Assembly (NCBI GenBank): GCA_024636575.1
Contig: JAGXGU010000001.1
Location: 1 to 17,120 of the forward strand
Length of the DNA stretch: 17,120 bases
DNA from: Altererythrobacter sp.
Lineage (GTDB): Bacteria > Pseudomonadota > Alphaproteobacteria > Sphingomonadales > Sphingomonadaceae
Direction of reading: 5' to 3'
The position numbers and the translations under genes were made by a program. A model generated the notes under the pieces. That model saw only the letters and a list, made by a program, of their open reading frames with translations, did not search any database and was not told the DNA's origin. The stretch's first letter is position 1. Each line of letters begins with the position of its first letter. This document shows positions 1 to 8,595 of this stretch, one piece after another.

Positions 1-1460
1 ATGTGGTGCTGCGGTTGATGCGTGAACAGGAACGGATTTCTGCCAGCGAGGCCGATGTGGATCTGTCCGCAGTCAAACTGAAGGAAGACGCAGCGCAGAA
101 CTCCGTCCGCTATTTCACCGATTGGGCATTGCCGCAGCTTGACCTGCTGTTGCCGGAAACTTTCGAGCCGATCGAGGTTTGGACCACGATCGACATCGGC
201 ATGCAGCAGGCAGGAACTGCGGCGATCAAGGCCAATGTGCCGGGCAATACGCAGGGCGCGCTGGTCAGCCTGGACCGCGACGGGGCGATCCTGGCGATGG
301 TGGGCGGGACTGATTATGTCTCCACCAGCTACAACCGCGCCACCGATGCGCTGCGCCAGCCGGGGTCCGCCTTCAAACTGTTCGTCTATCTGGCGGCGCT
401 GGAAGCGGGCTATACTCCGGAAGACCGGGTGAAGGATGTGCCGGTCACGATCGACGGATGGAGCCCGCGCAATTCGGGCGGCTCCTTCGCCGGCGAAATG
501 GATGTTCGCACTGCCTTTGCCTATTCGAAGAACACCGTGGCGGCGCAATTGGGCAATGAAGTGGGTTTCGGCACCGTGGCGTCGATGGCGCGGCGGTTTG
601 GCATTACCTCGCCCATTTCCACCTTCCCATCGATGGTGCTGGGCAGTTCCGAGGTGCGCCTGATCGACATGACCCGGGCATTCGCGGCGGTATCTGAACG
701 CGGTACTTCGGTGGAGCCTTACGGGATCGTCAAGGTGACCACTGCTGACGGGGAAGTCCTGTACCAGCACGAGGCGGCGCGCAAAACGCAATTGGTGCCG
801 GAATATGTCGCCGCCGGGATCACCGATCTGCTGCAGACCGCCGTCAATACCGGCACCGGCAGAGCAGCCCAGATCGGCCGCCCGGTTGCAGGCAAGACCG
901 GTACCACCAGTTCCAACAAGGATGGCTGGTTCGTCGGTTTCTCCAGCGGGATCACCACAGGTGTATGGATGGGCCGCGACGATGCCAAGCCGGTGGCCGG
1001 ATTGCAGGGCGGGCGCGCCCCTGCGCAGGCCTTCGCGGCGTTCATGCGCTATGCGGTCAAAGACCGTCCGGTCCAGAAATTCGACACGGAATTGAAGCTG
1101 CCCGAATGGCAGTTGGAACCGGACGAGGAATATTATTACGGCGATCCGGACGATTATTATTATGTCGATGAGCAGGGCAATCTGATCGAGCCGGGCAGGA
1201 CCCAGCAAGATCCTGCAACGCTGCCGTTCCCGGTCGAAGGTGAAGGTAATCCGGCGCTGCAGCCCCGCCGCCCGGAAACCGATCCGGTTCTGCCCGCCGA
1301 TGGTGCGCCGCAAGCGGCCAGCGATGATTTCCTGGATCGGGCGACAGGGCAGCGGGCAGGCCAGACGCGCCAGCAGCAACCTGCCGCGCCGCGGCGGATA
1401 ATACAGCCCGCACCGGCGCAGGGCCGGCCAAGCCCGCCCCCACCGCCGCCGAATCAGTAA
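1..1460 (+). CDS. Class A penicillin-binding protein (PBP1A-type), 5'-truncated by window edge
   Basis: Peptidoglycan transpeptidase part of a bifunctional cell-wall synthase acting in the periplasm. The gene enters from outside the window. The first full codon is at base 3, and the GTG there is not a credible start because the N-terminal membrane anchor and most or all of the glycosyltransferase domain are missing. The three penicillin-binding motifs are visible, numbered from that codon: SAFK with nucleophile Ser122 and Lys125, SKN at 175-177, and KTGT starting at Lys298. After about residue 375 comes a non-catalytic tail of about 110 residues, first acidic and tyrosine-rich (YYYGDPDDYYY), then rich in Pro, Gln and Ala and ending in a run of prolines. 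The gene ends at TAA, and a terminator follows about 50 bases later. Family membership is secure from the motifs. The exact paralogue name (1A against other class A types) is inference. Confidence 0.93.
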   Translation, partial: VVLRLMREQERISASEADVDLSAVKLKEDAAQNSVRYFTDWALPQLDLLLPETFEPIEVWTTIDIGMQQAGTAAIKANVPGNTQGALVSLDRDGAILAMVGGTDYVSTSYNRATDALRQPGSAFKLFVYLAALEAGYTPEDRVKDVPVTIDGWSPRNSGGSFAGEMDVRTAFAYSKNTVAAQLGNEVGFGTVASMARRFGITSPISTFPSMVLGSSEVRLIDMTRAFAAVSERGTSVEPYGIVKVTTADGEVLYQHEAARKTQLVPEYVAAGITDLLQTAVNTGTGRAAQIGRPVAGKTGTTSSNKDGWFVGFSSGITTGVWMGRDDAKPVAGLQGGRAPAQAFAAFMRYAVKDRPVQKFDTELKLPEWQLEPDEEYYYGDPDDYYYVDEQGNLIEPGRTQQDPATLPFPVEGEGNPALQPRRPETDPVLPADGAPQAASDDFLDRATGQRAGQTRQQQPAAPRRIIQPAPAQGRPSPPPPPPNQ

Positions 1461-1506
1461 TCGGGATGAACAACTCAAGAGCGTTCAATCCGCTCTATCT
1501 GTAAGG

Positions 1507-1542
1507 AAAAGGCCCCGCGCGGATCAACCGCCGGGGCCTTTT
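1507..1542. terminator. Bidirectional rho-independent terminator between PBP and degP
   Basis: A seven-base GC-rich arm (GGCCCCG, 1511-1517) pairs with CGGGGCC (1532-1538), and an inner GCGG/CCGC stem closes a five-base loop. The stem is flanked by AAAA on the left and TTTT on the right, so both strands present a hairpin followed by a U tract. This fits its position between the convergent PBP (+) and degP (-) genes. Confidence 0.85.
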
Positions 1543-1569
1543 ACTGTGTCACGCGGAGGGGCGTGAAGA

Positions 1570-3099
1570 TCAGCGAAAGCGGACCGAGGTATAGACCGGC
1601 GGATTGCCGCGCCGCTGGAACCGCAGGAACAGGGCTTCACGGCCGCTGGCTTTGACTTCCTTGGCGATTCTTTCGAGATCGGCCGGGGCTCCGATCGCCT
1701 TGTAGTTCGCGGACAGGATCACATCCCCGCGCCGCAGCCCCTTGGACCCGGCATCGGAATTGGGGTCGACCGCTGTTACCACCACGCCGCTCGTATCGGT
1801 CGGCAGACCAAGTTGCTGGGCAATCTGGGTGGTCAGCGCGATCACCTGCAGGCCAAGCGATTCCTCGATCATCCCGCTGCCGGTGCTTTCGGGCATTGGC
1901 GTTTCGGCATCCGGGTCGAAGGATTGTTCGACCGCCAGCTCTGCTTCGCTGGGGAACTGGCCGACCGTCAGGGTGACGGTGCGGCGCTTGCCGTCGCGGT
2001 ATAGTTCAACCGGAATTCGCGTTCCGGGGGCGGTGTTGGCAACCAGGAAGGATAGCGACTGGTCGGGCGTGATTTCCTTGCCGTTGACCTTGGTCACGAT
2101 ATCGCCGGGCTCGATACCCGCAGCCTTGGCCGGGGAATCGTCGCGCACGACCTGAACGATTTCACCCCGGTTCTTTGGCAGGCCCAGGGCGTTCGCGGTG
2201 TCCTGACTCACGGGCTGGATGCTGACGCCAAGATAGCCTCGCTCGATCTTCTTGCCAGACCTCAGTTGTTCGACAATCGGTGCAGCGATGTCAGCCGGGA
2301 TGGCGAAACCGATCCCCACGCTGCCGCCTGATGGCGAGTAGATCGCATTGTTGATGCCGATCACATTGCCCTGCATATCGAACAATGGGCCGCCGGAATT
2401 CCCGCGATTGATGCTGGCATCGGTTTGCAGGTAGCGATCATAGGCGCCGCTGCCGGTGTTGCGATAGACCGCCGAAACGATCCCGCTGGTCACCGTGCCG
2501 CCAAGGCCGAAGGGGTTGCCGATCGCAATTACCCAATCACCTACGCGGGCGACCTGGGAATTACCGAATTTGACGAATGGGAACGGCTTGTCCCGCTTGA
2601 TTTTCAGCACCGCCAGATCGGACGCGGCATCATTGCCGATCAATTCGGCGGGGTATTCCTCCCCGTCGGGCATGGTGACGGTAATTCCTTCCACCGTCCC
2701 GCCGGAACGTTCAGGCGGGCTGACGACATGGTTGTTGGTGACAACATAACCATCTGCCGAGATTATGAAGCCGGAACCCAGCGATTGCGCTTCCCGCGTG
2801 ATCGGCGCGCGCGGCTGCGCGCCGCGCTGGCCGAACAGATCGGCAAATGGCGTTCCGGCAAAGGGGTTGGCATTTTGCTGGATTTCGATCCGTTGCTTGG
2901 TGGAAATATTGACCACCGCTGGCTGTAACTGCTCGGTCAGATCGGCAAAGCTTTCCGGTGCACCGGCACGGGGCACGGCGCGCTGCATTTCGATTCCTTC
3001 ATTCTGTGCCACTTGCGCCCCGGCAGGGAAACCAGTGACCAGGGAAATCGCTGCGCCGCCGACGAGCAGGGCTGAAGTCAATCCGTAAGCATATCGCAC
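1570..3099 (-). CDS. degP: Do-like periplasmic serine protease (DegP/MucD type)
   Basis: Periplasmic trypsin-like protease/chaperone that degrades or refolds damaged envelope proteins. Numbered from the chosen start (509 residues): signal peptide in about the first 30 residues (hydrophobic stretch, then PAGAQ), protease domain with His124 (TNNHVV), Asp161 (SDLAVL) and Ser235 (RGNSGGP), then two PDZ domains at about 278-380 and 410-505. The reading frame stays open to an ATG at 3165, but that start would put 22 charged residues before the signal peptide. The GTG at 3099 has GAAGAGGA ten bases upstream and begins directly at the signal peptide, so I prefer it. A TTG at 3108 is too close to that ribosome binding site. 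It lies 132 bases downstream of hflC on the same strand, so it is probably co-transcribed with hflKC or has an additional promoter in the gap. Catalytic triad intact. Confidence 0.93.
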   Translation of the reverse strand: MRYAYGLTSALLVGGAAISLVTGFPAGAQVAQNEGIEMQRAVPRAGAPESFADLTEQLQPAVVNISTKQRIEIQQNANPFAGTPFADLFGQRGAQPRAPITREAQSLGSGFIISADGYVVTNNHVVSPPERSGGTVEGITVTMPDGEEYPAELIGNDAASDLAVLKIKRDKPFPFVKFGNSQVARVGDWVIAIGNPFGLGGTVTSGIVSAVYRNTGSGAYDRYLQTDASINRGNSGGPLFDMQGNVIGINNAIYSPSGGSVGIGFAIPADIAAPIVEQLRSGKKIERGYLGVSIQPVSQDTANALGLPKNRGEIVQVVRDDSPAKAAGIEPGDIVTKVNGKEITPDQSLSFLVANTAPGTRIPVELYRDGKRRTVTLTVGQFPSEAELAVEQSFDPDAETPMPESTGSGMIEESLGLQVIALTTQIAQQLGLPTDTSGVVVTAVDPNSDAGSKGLRRGDVILSANYKAIGAPADLERIAKEVKASGREALFLRFQRRGNPPVYTSVRFR

Positions 3100-3231
3100 T
3101 GGGTTCAAATCCTCTTCTGACCTATTTTCCCGGTCGCCACCGCGCCCGGGCCAAGTTCTTCGCATAAGGCACCGAATGCCCTGAACATCAATTGAACGAC
3201 ACCTGTAATCGGTCAGCCATTCCTGCGGAGA

Positions 3232-4083
3232 TTACCGCCCGTTACGGAACTGCCGCAGATAATCATTGTCCGGCGACAGGATGATGCTGCTTTCGCCCTG
3301 GCCTTCACCCTTTGCGAAGGTGGTGTCATAGCTCTGCATCGCACGGTAGAAATCATAGAACGCCGGGTCTTTGCCGAAGCTGGCGGCATAAACACGGGCG
3401 GCTTCCGCATCGGCTTCTGCGCGGATGACCCGGGCGTTACGTTCGCCCTGTGCACGAATCGTGCGGGCTTCGCGTTCGCGATCGGTTTTCATCCGGCGGA
3501 AGGCCGATTCCAGCGGCGTGCCATCGGGCAAATCGGTTTGCTTGATCCGCACGTCAATAACCTGCGCACCATATTCGCGTGCCTGGATATCCAGATTGTC
3601 ACGGATGTTCGTCATCGCCACCCCGCGTTCCGCCGTCAGCATATTGGCGAAAGTGCGGCGGCCCAGTTCCTGGCGCAGCACCGAATTCAGGATGGGTTCC
3701 AGCTGGTTGCGCACGCCTTCGGTAGTGCCCGCCGTCTGCACCATTCGGACCGGATCAATGATCCGGAACCGCGCATAGGCATCGACCAGCAATCGCTGTT
3801 GATCGCTGGACAGCACCTGTTCGCGTTCCATCACCAGCGCAAGCACCCGTTTGTCGACATACTGCACTTGTTCCACCAGCGGGATTTTCAGGACCATGCC
3901 GGCACCGGTTTCGCCATAGGGCTGATCGGGCTTGAAGCGGTTGATCACGCGGACCGGTTCACCCGTCCGCACCACCACTGCCTGCTGTTCTTCGGGCACG
4001 ATTACAACGGACAGGGAGAATACGATGATTGCCGCAAATACGGCCATGATCGAAAGCTTATGGTTTTCCCAGATGTTTTCCAT
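3232..4083 (-). CDS. hflC: HflC, SPFH-domain modulator of FtsH
   Basis: Partner of HflK in the inner-membrane complex that surrounds the FtsH protease and limits its activity. The 283-residue product has a short cytoplasmic N-terminus, one membrane helix at about 10-30, then a periplasmic SPFH/band-7 domain that starts with the typical EEQQAVVVRTGEP segment. This is followed by a charged, alanine-rich helical stretch (about 205-245) expected to form coiled coil. Length is normal for HflC (about 280-330). The ATG follows the hflK stop with a three-base gap, and GGGA lies ten bases upstream within the end of hflK, so translation is probably coupled. The order hflK-hflC-protease is common in proteobacteria. 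Identity is inferred from domain layout and pairing with hflK. Confidence 0.93.
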   Translation of the reverse strand: MENIWENHKLSIMAVFAAIIVFSLSVVIVPEEQQAVVVRTGEPVRVINRFKPDQPYGETGAGMVLKIPLVEQVQYVDKRVLALVMEREQVLSSDQQRLLVDAYARFRIIDPVRMVQTAGTTEGVRNQLEPILNSVLRQELGRRTFANMLTAERGVAMTNIRDNLDIQAREYGAQVIDVRIKQTDLPDGTPLESAFRRMKTDREREARTIRAQGERNARVIRAEADAEAARVYAASFGKDPAFYDFYRAMQSYDTTFAKGEGQGESSIILSPDNDYLRQFRNGR

Positions 4084-4086
4084 GGC

Positions 4087-5187
4087 TTACTGTCCCTGTG
4101 CGGAAGTTGGCGGCGCTGGTGCGCGCTTGCGGATTTCCGGTAATGGCAAATAGGTTGTGACGCCGCCGGATTCGACAATCGTCTTGTCCGTCTGGCTCAA
4201 CACCCGCTCCATCGTTTCATAATAGAGCCGCCGCCGCGTGACTTCGGGTGCCTGACGATATTCTTCATACACCTTGTCAAAGGCGATGGTTTCACCCTGC
4301 GCCCGTTCCAGGATCTGTTGCGCGGTACCGCGGGCGGTATTGACCGCAGCATCGGCATCCTGTTCGGCCACGGTCACGTCCTTGAACGCCTCGTTCACTT
4401 CGGCTGGTGGATCGGTCTTGGCGATTTCCACACCCTGGACTGCAATCCCGGAACGATAGGCGTCCAGAATGGCTTGCATCCGGGTGCGTACCCGTTGTTC
4501 GATCTCAGCACGGCCCGCGCCGGAGAATGTCTCGTCCAGCGTACGTTCCGCTACAGAGGCGCGCATGGCCGCCTCGGCTACTTCGCGGATTGTCTCGTCA
4601 GGTTCGGCAAGCTGAAACCGATATTGTTTCAGATCCTTGATATTCCACCGGATGAGATAGGACAGATCGACCAGATTCTGGTCGCCGGTCAAGATCAGCT
4701 TCTGTTCGCCGTCTTCGGGGATCCGGTTGGACCGGATTGTGCTGACTTGTTCCACCTGTACATTCTGGAACGGCCAGGGTGCGGTAAAATTGGTCCCCGG
4801 TTCCAGCGTGCGGGAATATTTACCGAAAGTGGTGACGATGCCCTGTTCTTTCGGCTGCACGAAATGCACCGAACTCATGGCGAGCCACGCAATCACGACA
4901 AAGAATATGATGACCGGAGTCCAGCTCTTGCCGCCGGGACGCTGCGGCATGCGGAAATTGGGCGGGCCACCGCCGCCGCCTCTGCGCGGGCCTTCCGGAC
5001 CGCGATTCTTGAAAATATCCTCGATCTTGGCGGAACGCCGCGTGTCGTCGCCGCCCGATGGCAGCCAGGGGTTGCGCGGACCGCCGGATTTCTGGCCGGA
5101 TTTGTCGCCCTTTCCATCTCCGCCGTCGGGACCCCCGTCAGAGCCTCCGTCGCCTTTATTGCCGCCCCATGGGCTTTTGCCAGCCAT
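4087..5187 (-). CDS. hflK: HflK, SPFH-domain modulator of FtsH
   Basis: First gene of the hflK-hflC-degP unit. Its product forms the HflKC membrane complex that regulates FtsH. From the chosen start there are 366 residues: a long cytoplasmic N-terminus very rich in Gly, Asp and Lys (about 1-85, with typical HflK features such as SPWGGNKGDGG), one membrane helix at about 89-109, then an SPFH domain starting at PKEQGIVTTFGKYSRTLEPG, and an alanine-rich helical region. The frame stays open to 5277. I chose the ATG at 5187 because it starts with MAGKSPWGG, as HflK proteins usually do, and has AGGA eleven bases upstream. An ATG at 5229 has no ribosome binding site and a TATAAA sits seven bases before it, so it is probably in the leader. 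It is transcribed divergently from mrp. Confidence 0.9.
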   Translation of the reverse strand: MAGKSPWGGNKGDGGSDGGPDGGDGKGDKSGQKSGGPRNPWLPSGGDDTRRSAKIEDIFKNRGPEGPRRGGGGGPPNFRMPQRPGGKSWTPVIIFFVVIAWLAMSSVHFVQPKEQGIVTTFGKYSRTLEPGTNFTAPWPFQNVQVEQVSTIRSNRIPEDGEQKLILTGDQNLVDLSYLIRWNIKDLKQYRFQLAEPDETIREVAEAAMRASVAERTLDETFSGAGRAEIEQRVRTRMQAILDAYRSGIAVQGVEIAKTDPPAEVNEAFKDVTVAEQDADAAVNTARGTAQQILERAQGETIAFDKVYEEYRQAPEVTRRRLYYETMERVLSQTDKTIVESGGVTTYLPLPEIRKRAPAPPTSAQGQ

Positions 5188-5235
5188 GGCAAACCCGATC
5201 CTGTTGGTAAGACCCGTCAAAATGTTCATGCAGTC

Positions 5236-5241
5236 TTTATA
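5236..5241 (-). promoter_or_regulatory. Possible -10 element for the hflK-hflC-degP operon
   Basis: TATAAA on the minus strand, 49 bases upstream of the preferred hflK ATG, in the 115-base gap between divergent hflK and mrp. No convincing -35 hexamer was found at 16-18 bases. The call rests on the -10 match and position only. Confidence 0.25.
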
Positions 5242-5302
5242 GGGCCGGATACCGAGAAAAACAGGGGTTGCGGTCACGAAATTGCTGCTAGGGATGGCCG
5301 CG

Positions 5303-6292
5303 ATGGATCAGGATGAAATTAAATCACGGCTTCCCGCCTCGATTGCCGCGCGGGTGCAAACCGCAAAGCTGAAGGATGGAATCGCCACTTTGGTGCTGGA
5401 TGCGGGCGGTCTCGATGCCTCCGCGCGGGACGGGCTGGAAGCGGCGGTCAAGGATATGATCGGCGCTGTGGAAGGTATTGCGGATGTGCGCGTCGGCATG
5501 ATTGCCGACCGTGCGCCGCCGCCGCCGCCCCGGCGGATTATTGCTGTAGGATCAGGAAAGGGCGGTGTCGGCAAATCTACCCTGACCGCCAATCTGGCGG
5601 TTGCCCTGGCGCGAATGGGCCGTAAGGTCGGGGTGGTCGATGCCGATATCTATGGCCCGTCCCAGCCAACCATCCTGGCCAACAAGGGGCAGCGGCCACA
5701 GTCGGAAGATGGCAAATTGGTTCCGGTGCCGAGCAAATGGGGCGTGTCCGTCCTGTCGATGGGGCATCTGGTCGAACCGGGCAAAGCGATTGCATGGCGC
5801 GGTCCGATGGCCGGAAATGCCCTTGGCCAGCTGATCGACGCGCATTGGGGTGATGCCGAAGTGCTGCTGGTGGATCTGCCGCCGGGGACCGGTGATGTCC
5901 AGCTTTCCATGCTGCAGAAACATAAGCCCACCGGTGCGATCATCATATCGACCCCGCAAGACCTGGCCCTGATAGATGCGCAGCGGGCGGCAAACCTGTT
6001 CGAAACCGGAAAAGTCCCGATTGTTGGACTGGTGGAGAACATGGCCGGATATGCCTGCCCCCATTGCGGGGAGATCAGCGATCCCTTTGGCCGCGGCGGG
6101 GTAGAGGCCGCGTCAGAGGCAACCGGCATTCCGTTCCTTGGCCGCATTCCGCTGGCGATGGACATTCGCGAAGATAGCGACGCGGGAACGCCGACTGCGG
6201 CGGGCGATGGTCCGCAGGCAGAAGCCTTCACTATGATTGCCCGCCGCCTGTCCGATTGGCTCGACAATGCATCAGCCGGTGCGGTGCCATAA
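5303..6292 (+). CDS. mrp: Mrp/ApbC (Ind1/NBP35-type) iron-sulfur carrier P-loop ATPase
   Basis: Cytosolic ATPase that binds a [4Fe-4S] cluster and passes it to target proteins. The 329-residue product (numbering from 5303) has an N-terminal DUF59/MIP18-like segment (about 1-70), a proline-rich linker, the deviant Walker A GSGKGGVGKST (about 83-93), the switch region around VDADIYGPSQPT, DLPPGTGD, and the conserved CPHC pair (Cys252 and Cys255) that bridges the cluster in a dimer. Start: AGGG nine bases before the ATG at 5303. In-frame alternatives at 5282 (TTG) and 5294 (ATG) lack a placed ribosome binding site. Its stop is two bases before the next ATG, so it leads a compact unit with the molybdoenzyme and hemH. 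Whether it serves the cluster needs of those neighbours is inference. Confidence 0.95.
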   Translation: MDQDEIKSRLPASIAARVQTAKLKDGIATLVLDAGGLDASARDGLEAAVKDMIGAVEGIADVRVGMIADRAPPPPPRRIIAVGSGKGGVGKSTLTANLAVALARMGRKVGVVDADIYGPSQPTILANKGQRPQSEDGKLVPVPSKWGVSVLSMGHLVEPGKAIAWRGPMAGNALGQLIDAHWGDAEVLLVDLPPGTGDVQLSMLQKHKPTGAIIISTPQDLALIDAQRAANLFETGKVPIVGLVENMAGYACPHCGEISDPFGRGGVEAASEATGIPFLGRIPLAMDIREDSDAGTPTAAGDGPQAEAFTMIARRLSDWLDNASAGAVP

Positions 6293-6294
6293 CA

Positions 6295-8595
6295 ATGCAG
6301 ATCAGCCGCCGGGGCGTTCTTGTTGGTGTTGCGGTCGGCGGCGGATTGGTGGCTGCGTGGACTCTGCGGCCGCGAACATTCCGTACCCCGCTGACCCCGG
6401 GGCGCGATGAATTCGCCTTCGATGCATGGCTGAAAATCGGCAAGGACGGGGTGATAACCGTTGCCGTGCCCCAGCTGGAAATGGGACAGGGGGTCACCAC
6501 CCTGCTGCCGCAGATCGTGGCAGTGGAACTGGGGGCGGACTGGCGGCAGGTGGCGGTGGAACCGGCGCCGGTCAGCGGTGCCTATGCCAATGTCCCCCTG
6601 GCCGCACGCTGGGCTCCGCTGTGGATGCCGGTCCTTCCCGGGTTGGCGAACGAACCGGATGATCTGCTGGCACGGCGCTATGCCCAGGAAGCCCGCTTCA
6701 ACGTAACTGCAGAGGGTACGGCGCTGGCCGCTTATGAATTGCCGTGCCGCAATGCTGCCGCTGCCGCCCGGGCGATGCTGGCGATGGCGGCCGCCGCCCG
6801 GTGGGACACAAGCTGGGAAGAATGCACCGCAGAAGGCGGCTTCATCCACTTCGAAGACAAGAAGCTGAGCTTTGCTGAATTGGTGGAGGAAGCGACCCGG
6901 TTCACGCCGCCCGATCCGCCGCCCTTATTGCCCGAACCCGCCGCTGAAGATCCGATTTTCGGACTGGCGGATGCGCCGACAGCGTTTCCCCGTCTCGACA
7001 TGCCGTCCAAGGTGGACGGGACATATCTGTTCGCGGGTGACGTGCGTTTGCCCGACATGCTCTATGCTTCGATCCGGCACGGCCCGGTCGATCATGCGGC
7101 GCTGTCGGTCATGGAGCTGGAACAAGCGGCGGGGCTGCAGGGCCTGGTGCGTATTGTGAAGGGCAAAAGATGGCTCGCCGCGGTGGCGGATAATTGGTGG
7201 GCCGCCGATCAGGCAGCGGCGCGGATGGCGCCGCGTTTCGATGTGGCCGAAGCGGTCAATTCCACCACCATCGAGGCGGCGCTGGATGAAGGGCTGAGGC
7301 GAGGGGTGGAAACCCGGATCGCGGTGCGCGGCGAAGGCGACAGCCTGATGGAAAAGACCGAAGTCGCCCTGCGCTATGATTTTGCACCTGTTACCCATGC
7401 CACATTGGAAACAACAAATGCGACCGCGCGCTATTTCGATGGGCGGCTGGAATTGTGGATTGCCAGCCAGGCACCCGAATTGGCGCGCGAAGCTGCGGCC
7501 ATGGCACTGGACATTTCGGTCAGCGATGTCGTGCTGTATCCGATGCCTGCGGGCGGCAGTTTCGACCGGCGGCTGGAACATGACCACGCCATAGAAGTAG
7601 CGTTGATCGCGCGGGAAGTCTCGAAAGATGCGGTCCGCCCGGTCCAGTTGACGTGGCCGCGCGGGCAGGAATTTCTTGCCGGAAAGCCGCGCATGCCCGC
7701 CGCTGTGCTGGTTTCCGCCAAACTGGGCAGGGGCGATGGCAATTTCGGCTCTGGCGGGGAAATCGAGACCCTGCGCGTGCGGATGGCCGCCCCGGCGTCG
7801 GCCAAGGAATTTGGCCAGCGTCTGTTCGGCAACAAGACCAGCTGGGCCGCGATTGACGCAGCCCAGGGCCAGGCCGACCCGATGGTGATGGACGGGGCCA
7901 TGCCCCCCTATGGCATCCCCAATGTTGCGCTGGATCATGTGCCGGTGCGGATCGGCCTGCCGACCGGGCGGATGCGCGGCAATGCGCATGGCATCACCGC
8001 CTTCGTGACCGAGTGTTTCATGGATGAAATGGCGTGGAAAAACGGGCGTGAACCATTGTCCTACCGGATCGAAGTGCTGGGCGGGGATTTGCGGCTGGCG
8101 CGCTGTTTGCAGGATGTCGCCCGGCTGGCGCAATGGGATGGCGGCAAGGACCAGAGCGGTCAGGGCCTGGCCTGTCACCGCATCGGGGATGGTGATGATG
8201 CCGGCCGGATCGCCTGTATCGCCACCGCCCGGCGCGATGGCGGCGGCGCGCGGGTGACCAGGCTGACCGCAGTGGTCGATATCGGCCGGATCGTGAATCT
8301 CGACATCGCCCGGCAGCAGATCGAAGGGGGCCTGCTGTTCGGCATGGGCCTGGCGCTGGGCAGTGCGCTGGAATATATCGACGGCGTGCCGACCACCAAG
8401 CGGCTCGGCTCGCTGGGCCTGCCCGTGCTGGCCGATTGCCCGAAAGTGGAGGTCGATTTCGTCAGCAGCAAGGCGGCACCGTTTGATCCCGGCGAATTGG
8501 GCGTGGTGGTTGCCGCACCGGCCATTGCCAACGCGCTCTATTCGGCAACGGGCTTGCGCATCCGCCGCCTGCCCCTATTTGCCGAAGGATTATGA
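6295..8595 (+). CDS. Molybdopterin-binding oxidoreductase large subunit, IorB-like (xanthine dehydrogenase superfamily)
   Basis: Putative molybdenum hydroxylase subunit of unknown substrate, 766 residues, close to the usual size of isoquinoline 1-oxidoreductase beta-type proteins. The N-terminus carries SRRGVLVG followed by a glycine/alanine-rich hydrophobic stretch, a plausible twin-arginine export signal. Family marks include QLEMGQGVTTLLPQ with VAVELGADW, the second-domain VDIGRIVNLDIARQQIEGG, and near the C-terminus GELG with Glu734 in the position of the catalytic glutamate of this superfamily. The expected GGGFGRR-type cofactor loop appears as GGSFDRR at 420-426. The ATG lies two bases after the mrp stop without a clear ribosome binding site, so translation is probably coupled. 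An in-frame ATG at 6256 would lie inside mrp and put 13 residues before the RR signal. Its stop overlaps the hemH start as ATGA. No [2Fe-2S] small subunit is encoded nearby. Confidence 0.85.
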   Translation: MQISRRGVLVGVAVGGGLVAAWTLRPRTFRTPLTPGRDEFAFDAWLKIGKDGVITVAVPQLEMGQGVTTLLPQIVAVELGADWRQVAVEPAPVSGAYANVPLAARWAPLWMPVLPGLANEPDDLLARRYAQEARFNVTAEGTALAAYELPCRNAAAAARAMLAMAAAARWDTSWEECTAEGGFIHFEDKKLSFAELVEEATRFTPPDPPPLLPEPAAEDPIFGLADAPTAFPRLDMPSKVDGTYLFAGDVRLPDMLYASIRHGPVDHAALSVMELEQAAGLQGLVRIVKGKRWLAAVADNWWAADQAAARMAPRFDVAEAVNSTTIEAALDEGLRRGVETRIAVRGEGDSLMEKTEVALRYDFAPVTHATLETTNATARYFDGRLELWIASQAPELAREAAAMALDISVSDVVLYPMPAGGSFDRRLEHDHAIEVALIAREVSKDAVRPVQLTWPRGQEFLAGKPRMPAAVLVSAKLGRGDGNFGSGGEIETLRVRMAAPASAKEFGQRLFGNKTSWAAIDAAQGQADPMVMDGAMPPYGIPNVALDHVPVRIGLPTGRMRGNAHGITAFVTECFMDEMAWKNGREPLSYRIEVLGGDLRLARCLQDVARLAQWDGGKDQSGQGLACHRIGDGDDAGRIACIATARRDGGGARVTRLTAVVDIGRIVNLDIARQQIEGGLLFGMGLALGSALEYIDGVPTTKRLGSLGLPVLADCPKVEVDFVSSKAAPFDPGELGVVVAAPAIANALYSATGLRIRRLPLFAEGL

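Noticed and set aside
3..20. GTG or ATG near base 3 as the true start of the penicillin-binding protein
   Set aside because: The required glycosyltransferase domain and membrane anchor are absent, so the gene is cut by the window edge.
3100..3165. Upstream ATG start for degP
   Set aside because: It would put 22 charged residues before the signal peptide, while the GTG at 3099 has a well-spaced ribosome binding site.
5188..5277. Longer hflK starts
   Set aside because: The extra residues are not like HflK N-termini, and a likely -10 element lies within this stretch.
5650..8178. Long minus-strand open frames opposite mrp and the molybdoenzyme
   Set aside because: They mirror two well-supported genes, have the composition typical of antisense frames and no signature motifs.
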